Positions 1 through 4,669 of a DNA stretch of 7,574 nucleotides are shown here, one piece after another. The position numbers and the translations under genes are program-made. The stretch's first letter is position 1. Every line of letters begins with the position of its first letter. Below the pieces are notes generated by a model. That model saw only the letters and a program-made list of their open reading frames with translations. It searched no databases and was not told the DNA's origin. Source of the DNA: Burkholderiales bacterium (GTDB lineage Bacteria > Pseudomonadota > Gammaproteobacteria > Burkholderiales > JAEUOS01); NCBI GenBank assembly GCA_947456845.1, contig CANGUJ010000177.1, positions 1 to 7,574 on the forward strand. The letters run 5' to 3'.

Positions 1-507
1 CAGACCTTCGGCAAGTGGGGCATTGCCTCCGGGCCCTACCTGGTGCTGCCGTTCCTCGGTCCGTCCAGCTTCCGCGACGGTTTCGGGACGCTGCTCTACG
101 CCTACCTGGACCCGGTCTGGGCGGACCATGTGGCCACGCGCAACACGGCTTTTTCGCTGCGCATGGTCAACCGTCGCGCGGACCTGCTCGACGCCACCAA
201 CGTGCTCGAAGAGGCGGCGCTGGACAAGTACTCCTTCGTGCGTGACGCCTACCAGCAGCGCCGGCGCGGCATGATCGAGGAGGAGCGCAGCGAGGCGCCA
301 ACAAAGGGCGCGGTGGCGCCTTTCCTGCCGGTGCCCATCGTGAACGCGGCGGACAGTCCCGCCAGCCCCCTGCCTGCCGACCTGTGGGTCGGCGACGCCA
401 ACCAGCGCACCGACGCCACCGAGGCCGCCGCCACGCGCGGCGACGCTGCGCAAGACGCCGCAGCCCGGGAGGACAGCTTGCGTATCATTGCAGGACTTGC
501 CGACTAA
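1..507 (+). CDS. mlaA: MlaA (VacJ) family outer-membrane lipoprotein, C-terminal part (5' end outside window)
   Basis: The reading frame is open from base 1 and ends at TAA 505-507, giving the last 168 residues. MlaA sits in the outer membrane and, with the MlaFEDB/MlaC system, removes misplaced phospholipids from the outer leaflet (family knowledge). The first visible residues carry the family signature: QTFGKWG, then GPYLVLPFLGPSSFRD, then a Tyr/Asp-rich stretch, VVN-like RMVNRRADLLDA and LEEAALDKYSFVRDAYQQRR. These are the conserved C-terminal blocks of VacJ/MlaA. The N-terminal lipobox lies upstream and is not visible. After about residue 95 of the fragment the protein becomes an Ala/Asp/Thr/Pro-rich tail of about 70 residues, low in complexity and probably disordered. 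Hairpins follow the stop within 10 bases. The gene has no evident functional link to the operon downstream. Confidence 0.93.
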   Translation, partial: QTFGKWGIASGPYLVLPFLGPSSFRDGFGTLLYAYLDPVWADHVATRNTAFSLRMVNRRADLLDATNVLEEAALDKYSFVRDAYQQRRRGMIEEERSEAPTKGAVAPFLPVPIVNAADSPASPLPADLWVGDANQRTDATEAAATRGDAAQDAAAREDSLRIIAGLAD

Positions 508-513
508 CGCATG

Positions 514-560
514 CCCCGGCAAAGCCGGGGGCCCGCGAATGTGAGCCGCTCGAAGCGGCT
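514..560 (+). terminator. Two adjacent hairpins just after mlaA (possible terminator, no T-run)
   Basis: Seven bases after the mlaA stop there is a perfect stem CCCCGGC (514-520), loop AAA, GCCGGGG (524-530). A second perfect 7-bp stem follows: AGCCGCT (544-550), loop CGA, AGCGGCT (554-560). The position suits transcript ending or 3'-end protection of mlaA. Neither hairpin is followed by a T-run, so this is not a classic intrinsic terminator. It could be a 3'-end stabilising structure or part of a small repeat element. Confidence 0.45.
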
Positions 561-572
561 GTTCGGGGTACG

Positions 573-604
573 CTGACGCGGCCCCGCACTGACGCGGCCC
601 CGCA
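573..604 (+). repeat. Perfect 16-bp tandem duplication
   Basis: The 16-mer CTGACGCGGCCCCGCA occurs at 573-588 and again, identical, at 589-604. The second copy's CCCCG (598-602) can also pair with CGGGG (609-613) across a 6-base loop. Flanking TGA and TCA extend this into a bulged stem that ends at about 616. The duplication lies between the mlaA hairpins and the insertion-sequence remnant. It may be a slippage product or mark an old element boundary. Confidence 0.8.
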
Positions 605-676
605 TTGTCGGGGTCAATGTTGCGCGGCGATCAAGGAGGTGGGGACGATTTCTTGGACTACTTGGAGGAGTAGTTC

Positions 677-979
677 ATGTATTCGTACGCGGATCGGCCT
701 CGCGCCGTGCGGCTTCACATCAAGCTCGGCAAACGGCTTGGTTTGACAGTTCGCCAGTTCGGCTACCCGACCAAGGACGCGCTTAAGGCTTGGCGCCGTG
801 AGTTCGAGATGCGGCAGGCTTTGTCCACCGGGTACAGGCGGTAGCCGGTGTACGCAGATTCTCACAAGGCCCTGGCGATCCGGCATTTCCTTGCTGATCA
901 TGGCCGCTGCCCGCTCGCCACGGCCGCTTGTGTTTTTGTCGTCGGACTCAGCGACTTCCGAAGCATGAATTGTGCGTAG
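677..979 (+). pseudogene. Decayed IS3-family OrfA (transposase helix-turn-helix subunit)
   Basis: ATG 677 follows a strong ribosome site, GGAGGAG, at 664-670. The first 55 codons begin MYSYADRPRAV and continue with IKLGKRLGLTVRQFGYPTK and LKAWRREFE. This closely matches the N-terminal helix-turn-helix of a common IS3-family OrfA, from memory of forms starting MYSYEDRIRAVELYIKLGKR. An in-frame TAG at 842-844 breaks the gene. Reading through it, YADSHKALAIRHFLADHGRC (about 851-910) matches the second OrfA repeat, so the frame is kept and a single nonsense change explains the break. Similarity fades after about 925, and the open frame runs to TAG 977-979. No OrfB (DDE catalytic domain) is present, so the element cannot move by itself. 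I could not identify its terminal inverted repeats. Confidence 0.83.
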
Positions 980-1146
980 ATCGCTGTTGCGTGCCGGACC
1001 GCCTGCCAACGAGTACTAACTGAACTGGTCATCCCCATGAAGACCGCCAAGGCCTGAGCTGCGGGGTTGCGCAGCCGCTTTTGAGCTTCGCCCGCCGGGT
1101 CATCGAGTAGATGTGCCGGGCAGCGCTCGCGGTCGGAAGGCGAGGA
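980..1146. other. Spacer without a recognised gene
   Basis: No convincing coding sequence is seen between the OrfA remnant and the iclR promoter. Open frames exist on the minus strand, including one spanning 898-1158, but none resembles a family I know and none has a clear ribosome site. A hairpin with stem GCTGCG (1058-1063), loop GGGTTG and CGCAGC (1070-1075) is followed by CCGCTTTT, which could be a weak terminator on the + strand. The stretch may be the far flank of the decayed insertion or debris of another gene. Confidence 0.4.
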
Positions 1147-1175
1147 TTGACAGGGCAATCGGGCTTAGGTAGCAT
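1147..1175 (+). promoter_or_regulatory. Predicted sigma-70 promoter of the iclR gene (operon)
   Basis: A perfect -35 hexamer TTGACA (1147-1152) is followed, after 17 bases, by TAGCAT (1170-1175), which matches the -10 consensus TATAAT at four of six positions. Transcription would start at about 1181-1183, leaving a leader of about 80 bases before the GTG at 1263. The surrounding DNA becomes visibly more AT-rich exactly here, in a GC-rich window. The predicted start site falls within the first inverted repeat of the operator-like element, which suits repression or autoregulation. Confidence 0.65.
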
Positions 1176-1212
1176 GGTTTGTGAATAAACCAATGTTTCA
1201 TTAGCAAACCAA
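1175..1212. promoter_or_regulatory. Tandem operator-like inverted repeats at the iclR start site
   Basis: Two inverted repeats lie side by side. Site A is GGTTT (1176-1180), six bases, AAACC (1187-1191). Site B is GTTT (1195-1198), seven bases, AAAC (1206-1209). The right half AAACCAA recurs exactly at 1187-1193 and 1206-1212, a spacing of 19 bases, about two helical turns. The outer arms TGGTTTG (1175-1181) and CAAACCA (1205-1211) also pair perfectly. IclR-family regulators typically bind short palindromes, often in pairs, as dimers or tetramers. The location at the predicted transcription start makes the IclR protein encoded 50 bases downstream the natural candidate to bind here. Confidence 0.6.
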
Positions 1213-1262
1213 GCGCGTTCCGGTCCCCTCTCAAACCGTCTCCTTCGCCCGCCTGCCATTCC

Positions 1263-2096
1263 GTGTCCGTCACTGAGACCGAAGTCGACCGCTATACCGT
1301 TCCCGGGCTGGAGCGAGGCTTGCGCATTCTCGGTGAATTCAGCCGGCGCGAGCCGGAACTGACGGCACCCGAATTGGCGCGGCGCCTGGGCGTGCCGCGT
1401 TCAACCGTGTTTCGGCTTCTGGTCACGCTGGAGAACATGGGCTTTGTCGAACGCACCCGGGACGGTCGCTCCTACCGCCTGGGGCTTGCCGTCCTGCGGC
1501 TGGGGTTCGATTATCTGGGTTCGCAGGACATGGTGGAGCTCGGGCGGCCGTTGCTGGAGTCGCTGCGCGACGAAACCGGCTGCGCCGCCAGCCTGGTGGT
1601 GCGAGACGGGCGCGATGTGGTCTACCTGCATCGCGCGCCGTCGCGGTCTCCTTTTTCCACCACCGTGTCGGTCGGCACCCGCCTGCCCGCTCACGCCACG
1701 GTGCTCGGACATGTGTTGCTGGGCGATCTGTCGCTGGCGGACCTCAAGGCCCTGTATCCGGAAAAGCGCCTCGAGGCGCGCAGCGCCAGCACGCCGACCG
1801 ATGCAGGGGCCCTGTTCGAACTGGTGCAACGCATCCGTACCCGTGGGTGGGTGCTGGCCGAGGGTTTTTTCGAATCGCACATCTGCACCGTGGCCGCGCC
1901 GGTGCGCGACCAGGAAGGGCGCATCGCCGCCGCCATCGGCATCACCATTCCCGGCAGCGACATCCCGGCGGAAAAGCGCGATGAATTCGTGGCGGCCGTG
2001 CGGGCGAGCGCCGAGCGCCTATCCCTGATGCTGAATTTCCGTCCTGAACCCGCGCCGCACCCGGTTGTGGTGCCGCTGCGGCGGGCGCGCGCATGA
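1263..2096 (+). CDS. IclR-family transcriptional regulator
   Basis: This 277-residue protein has the usual IclR length and plan. A winged helix-turn-helix covers about residues 13-75: VPGLERGLRIL, then APELARRLGVPRSTVFRLL, then the wing GFVERTRDGRSYRLG. An effector-binding domain follows at about 90-262, with RDGRDVVYLHR, the GTRLPAHATVLGHVLL segment, and the late GWVLAEGFFES...VAAPVRDQEGRIAAAIGI block typical of the ligand pocket. It probably senses an aromatic substrate or intermediate and controls the genes that follow. The start is GTG 1263. The nearest in-frame stop upstream is TGA 1182-1184 and no ATG lies between. No clear Shine-Dalgarno precedes it, so translation may be weak. The gene is first in the apparent operon, on the same strand as its likely targets rather than divergent. 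Confidence 0.93.
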   Translation: MSVTETEVDRYTVPGLERGLRILGEFSRREPELTAPELARRLGVPRSTVFRLLVTLENMGFVERTRDGRSYRLGLAVLRLGFDYLGSQDMVELGRPLLESLRDETGCAASLVVRDGRDVVYLHRAPSRSPFSTTVSVGTRLPAHATVLGHVLLGDLSLADLKALYPEKRLEARSASTPTDAGALFELVQRIRTRGWVLAEGFFESHICTVAAPVRDQEGRIAAAIGITIPGSDIPAEKRDEFVAAVRASAERLSLMLNFRPEPAPHPVVVPLRRARA

Positions 2097-2217
2097 GCGC
2101 CGCCTGCCGTGCCGCCCGCCTGGTGTCGACACGGCGCCTGCCAGGGGCGCGGATACCGCCCGGCCCACCGTCACCCCACCGCCTTTTCACCCTCACGCGT
2201 ACCGAAAGGAAAACCGC
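2097..2217 (+). other. iclR-bug intergenic leader with nested palindromes and ribosome site
   Basis: This 121-base gap holds a perfect 10-bp palindrome GTGTCGACAC (2123-2132). A wider inverted repeat, GCCGTG (2106-2111) with CACGGC (2130-2135), overlaps it. No convincing -35/-10 pair is seen. The ribosome site GAAAGGA (2204-2210) lies 7 bases before ATG 2218 and fixes the start of the next gene. The palindromes could be a secondary regulator site or an RNA hairpin. Confidence 0.35.
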
Positions 2218-3201
2218 ATGAAGCAGAACCGTAGACGTGCCCTGGCCGCCCTGGCCGCTGCCTGTATCGCCACCGGCGCCGGCGAGGCGGTTGCGCAAGC
2301 CTGGCCTGCCAAACCCATCACCATCGTGGTGTCGTATCCCGCCGGCGGCGACACCGACGCCATCGCGCGTGCCTATGCCGAAAAGCTTTCCGCGCGCCTG
2401 GGCCAGCAGGTGATCATCGACAACCGGCCGGGCGCCTCAGGCACGATCGGCAATTCGTATGTCGCGAAGTCCGCGCCCGACGGCTACACGCTCCTGTTCA
2501 CGCCCTCGACCTTCCCGATCGCGCAGCATGTGCTCAAGGTGGCGCCGGCGGTCGCGCACGACGTGGTCAAGGACTTCACCCCCATCATCAAGAGCGGCAA
2601 CATCCCGCTCCTGGTGGTCACCGCGCCCGCTACCGGCATCAAGGACATGAAGCAGTTCATCGCCGAGGCCAAGGCGGGCAAGCCGTTCACCTATGGCAGC
2701 CCCGGCAGCGGTTCACCGATGCACATCGCCGGCGAAATGCTCAACAAGTCGGCCGGCCTCAAGGTCACCCATGTGCCCTACAAGGGCGTGGCGCCGGTGG
2801 TGACCGACGCGCTGGGCGGCCATGTGACCGTGGGCTGGATCACGCCCGGCGCGGTGGGCCAGCATGTGAGCACCGGCAAGCTGATCCCCCTGGCGGTGGG
2901 CGAACGCGCGCGCACCAAGCTCATGCCCAATGTGCCGACCCTGATCGAACTCGGCTACAAGGACCTCGACGTCAGCGCCTGGATGGGGCTGCTCGGCCCG
3001 CGCGGCCTGCCGGCTGACATCGTGCGCACCATCAACGCCCATTTCAACGAAGTGCTGAAGATGCCCGACATCGCCGCACGCATGGCCCAGCTGGGCATCG
3101 AGCCGGTCGGCGGCGAACCTGCCGTGCTGGCGCGGCAGATTTCCAGTGACGACGAGACCTTCGGCCGCCTGATCAAGGAATTCGGCATCAAGTCCGAGTA
3201 G
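2218..3201 (+). CDS. Bug/TctC-family tripartite tricarboxylate transporter substrate-binding protein
   Basis: This 327-residue periplasmic solute-binding protein has typical Bug-family length. Residues 1-28 form a Sec signal peptide: basic MKQNRRR, an Ala-rich hydrophobic core, and a cleavage site at about AQA(28)-W29. The mature N-terminus begins WPAKPITIVVSYPAGGDTDAIAR, the conserved ligand-loop motif (PAGG at 41-44). NRPGASGTIG (69-78), SAPDGYTLL, FTYGSPGSGSPMHIAGEML, VPYKGVAPVVTDALGGHV and the late MPNVPTLIELGY are further family blocks. Bug proteins bind carboxylates and aromatic or amide acids with high affinity and feed TctAB permeases or act in sensing. No tctA or tctB gene is nearby, so this is an orphan Bug protein that would need a permease encoded elsewhere. 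ATG 2218 is chosen over an upstream in-frame start at 2065 because it gives the ribosome site and the signal peptide. Confidence 0.95.
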   Translation: MKQNRRRALAALAAACIATGAGEAVAQAWPAKPITIVVSYPAGGDTDAIARAYAEKLSARLGQQVIIDNRPGASGTIGNSYVAKSAPDGYTLLFTPSTFPIAQHVLKVAPAVAHDVVKDFTPIIKSGNIPLLVVTAPATGIKDMKQFIAEAKAGKPFTYGSPGSGSPMHIAGEMLNKSAGLKVTHVPYKGVAPVVTDALGGHVTVGWITPGAVGQHVSTGKLIPLAVGERARTKLMPNVPTLIELGYKDLDVSAWMGLLGPRGLPADIVRTINAHFNEVLKMPDIAARMAQLGIEPVGGEPAVLARQISSDDETFGRLIKEFGIKSE

Positions 3202-3273
3202 GCCGTCCGCAGGCATGGGCGGCGCCGCCTCCTGCCGCGGGGGCGGGCTGCCGACGACAAGGAAACCAACGCG
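3202..3273 (+). other. bug-orf98 gap with GC palindrome and ribosome site
   Basis: A 12-bp perfect palindrome, GGCGGCGCCGCC (3218-3229), is flanked by CAGG (3210-3213) and CCTG (3231-3234), so a longer imperfect stem is possible. A hairpin after a binding-protein gene often protects the upstream transcript and lets the binding protein be made in excess; that role here is inference. The ribosome site AAGGAA (3259-3264) lies 9 bases before ATG 3274. Confidence 0.4.
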
Positions 3274-3570
3274 ATGGATTTCAATCCTTACCTCAAGCCC
3301 TGGCAGGCGTCCCAGCCCAACAACGTGGCCGGCAAGGGGCAGATCGAAGTACCTGGCCAGGTGCCCAACATCGTCTGGCAAAACCGCGCCGCCGTGCCGA
3401 GCGACTACGAAAACGCCCTCGGCGACGCGCTGGAAAAGGTGTTCGCCGGCGGCGCGGATACGCTCGAGCAGGTGGTCGCGGGCCTCAACGCACTGGCCTT
3501 CCGCACCGCCGCCGGCGAACCGTGGACCGCGCAAACATTCACCGCCGAGATGGCGCGCCTGGGCGCCTGA
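3274..3570 (+). CDS. Small protein with recombinase-like helix-turn-helix domain
   Basis: This is a 98-residue soluble protein with no signal peptide or membrane segment. Residues 1-45 start MDFNPYLKPWQAS and are Pro/Asn/Gln-rich. Residues 46-98 (PSDYENALGDALEKVFAGGADTLEQVVAGLN..., then AAGEPWTAQTF...MARLG) resemble the helix-turn-helix of serine-recombinase 'Recombinase' domains, which follow the pattern I..LN..G..T..G..WT...V...L. There is no catalytic resolvase domain, and the gene is far too short for a recombinase. I recall small proteins annotated as 'recombinase-like HTH' next to Rieske oxygenase genes, so a role tied to that enzyme is plausible: regulator, assembly factor or accessory subunit. 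The start is supported by AAGGAA 9 bases upstream. The stop is 18 bases before the Rieske gene, so the two are very likely co-translated from one message. Confidence 0.8.
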   Translation: MDFNPYLKPWQASQPNNVAGKGQIEVPGQVPNIVWQNRAAVPSDYENALGDALEKVFAGGADTLEQVVAGLNALAFRTAAGEPWTAQTFTAEMARLGA

Positions 3571-3588
3571 CCGGCAAGGACCCAAGAC

Positions 3589-4635
3589 ATGGAACCCGTC
3601 ATCGAGCGCGACCCCGCCGCCGGCGGCGCCGAGCGCATCCTTGCCACCGGCATCCGCGACCTGTGGTATCCGGTGTGTCCGGCCTGGAAGGTGCAGAACG
3701 CACCCATCGGCATCACCCGCCTGGGCGAGCGCATCGTCATCTGGCGCGACGGCCAGGGCCGCGTGCATGCCCTGGAAGACCGCTGTCCGCATCGCGGCGC
3801 GCGCCTTTCGCTGGGCTGGAATCTCGGCGACCGCGTGGCCTGCTGGTACCACGGCATCGAGGTCGACGGCGCCGGCACGGTCAGGCAGGTCCCGGCCTCG
3901 GCCAACTGCCCGCTCGAAGGCAAGGCCTGTGTGAAAAGCTACCCGGTCGAGGAACATGCCGGCGCGGTGTTCCTGTGGTTCGGCATCGACCCCGCGGCGC
4001 CGCCCGCGCCGCTCGACCTGCCGCTGGAGCTCAACTCCGAGGAATACTCCCACTTCCTGTGCATGTCCAACTGGAGCACCAGTTACCGCTATGCCATCGA
4101 CAACGTGATGGACCCGATGCATGGCGCCTACCTGCATGCGGCCTCGCATTCCATGGCCGACGGCGACAAGCGCTCCGAGATGCGGGTGCGCAAGACGCCG
4201 ACCGGCCTGGTGTTCGAGAAGGTCGGGCAGCGCGACGTCAATTTCGACTGGGTCGAGATCGGCGAGTCCGGCTGCATGTGGCTGCGCCTGACCATTCCAT
4301 ACCAGAAGCGCTTCGGCCCCGGCGGCAGCTTCGGCATCGTCGGCTTCGCCACGCCGGTCGACGAACGCCATTGCCAGGTGTATTTCTGGCGTACCCGCAA
4401 GGTTGCCGGCTGGCAGCGCGACGTCTGGCGCTTCATGTACCGCAACCGCCTGGAGGGACTGCACTGGGCCGTCCTGGAGCAGGACCGCTGGGTGCTGGAA
4501 TCCATGCCGGAGGACGCGCGCGAACGCGAGTTCCTCTACGAGCACGACATGGGGCTGGCCCGGGTGCGCCGCCTGCTGGAGAAGAAGGCGGCCGACCAGG
4601 CCCGCGCCCGGGCAGCGCTGGCGGCCGCGGCCTAG
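3589..4635 (+). CDS. Rieske [2Fe-2S] aromatic ring-hydroxylating oxygenase, alpha subunit
   Basis: This 348-residue cytoplasmic oxygenase is the size of the alpha-only (VanA/phthalate-type) class. The N-terminal Rieske domain (about 24-132) carries CPH at 66-68 and CWYH at 85-88, supplying the two Cys and two His cluster ligands. The catalytic domain has the mononuclear iron motif N172-x-x-D175-x-x-H178-x4-H183. The third ligand is probably D299 in LEQDRWVLE (assigned by position, not alignment). D175 is the expected electron-bridging Asp. Such enzymes use O2 and electrons from a separate reductase to hydroxylate or O/N-demethylate aromatic compounds. No reductase or beta-subunit gene is next to it. 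ATG 3589 has AAGGA (3576-3580) 8 bases upstream. The C-terminus ends in an Ala/Arg-rich helix. The substrate cannot be deduced. Confidence 0.95.
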   Translation: MEPVIERDPAAGGAERILATGIRDLWYPVCPAWKVQNAPIGITRLGERIVIWRDGQGRVHALEDRCPHRGARLSLGWNLGDRVACWYHGIEVDGAGTVRQVPASANCPLEGKACVKSYPVEEHAGAVFLWFGIDPAAPPAPLDLPLELNSEEYSHFLCMSNWSTSYRYAIDNVMDPMHGAYLHAASHSMADGDKRSEMRVRKTPTGLVFEKVGQRDVNFDWVEIGESGCMWLRLTIPYQKRFGPGGSFGIVGFATPVDERHCQVYFWRTRKVAGWQRDVWRFMYRNRLEGLHWAVLEQDRWVLESMPEDAREREFLYEHDMGLARVRRLLEKKAADQARARAALAAAA

Positions 4636-4651
4636 CGCGCGCTTCGCGCGC
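4635..4651 (+). other. GC hairpin between Rieske and molybdenum-subunit genes
   Basis: A perfect 7-bp stem starts on the last base of the Rieske stop codon: GCGCGCG (4635-4641), loop CTT, CGCGCGC (4645-4651). No T-run follows, so it is unlikely to end transcription fully. It may attenuate read-through or stabilise the 3' end of the upstream message. The next gene starts 18 bases later. Confidence 0.5.
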
Positions 4652-4669
4652 CCGACCGGACAAACACCC

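Noticed and set aside
633..676. Strong ribosome site AAGGAGGT followed by TTG 653 and a six-codon leader peptide ending at TAG 671-673
   Set aside because: Possible translational leader of the insertion element, but the spacing from the site to TTG is long, the peptide is tiny, and the element is already decayed.
614..1009. 131-codon minus-strand open frame over the OrfA remnant
   Set aside because: It is antisense to a recognisable IS3 OrfA relic and shows no known domain.
2065..2217. Upstream start for the Bug protein
   Set aside because: It would overlap iclR and bury the signal peptide. ATG 2218 has a ribosome site at the right spacing and starts the signal peptide.
3263..3269. AAACCAA matching the half-site of the iclR operator
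   Set aside because: Only a single half-site, with no inverted partner, lying between the ribosome site and start of the 98-residue gene. A 7-base match is expected by chance at this scale.
4403..4669. N-terminal extension of the molybdenum large subunit
   Set aside because: The frame is open upstream, but this part overlaps the Rieske gene and has no similarity to the family. Similarity begins just after ATG 4670.
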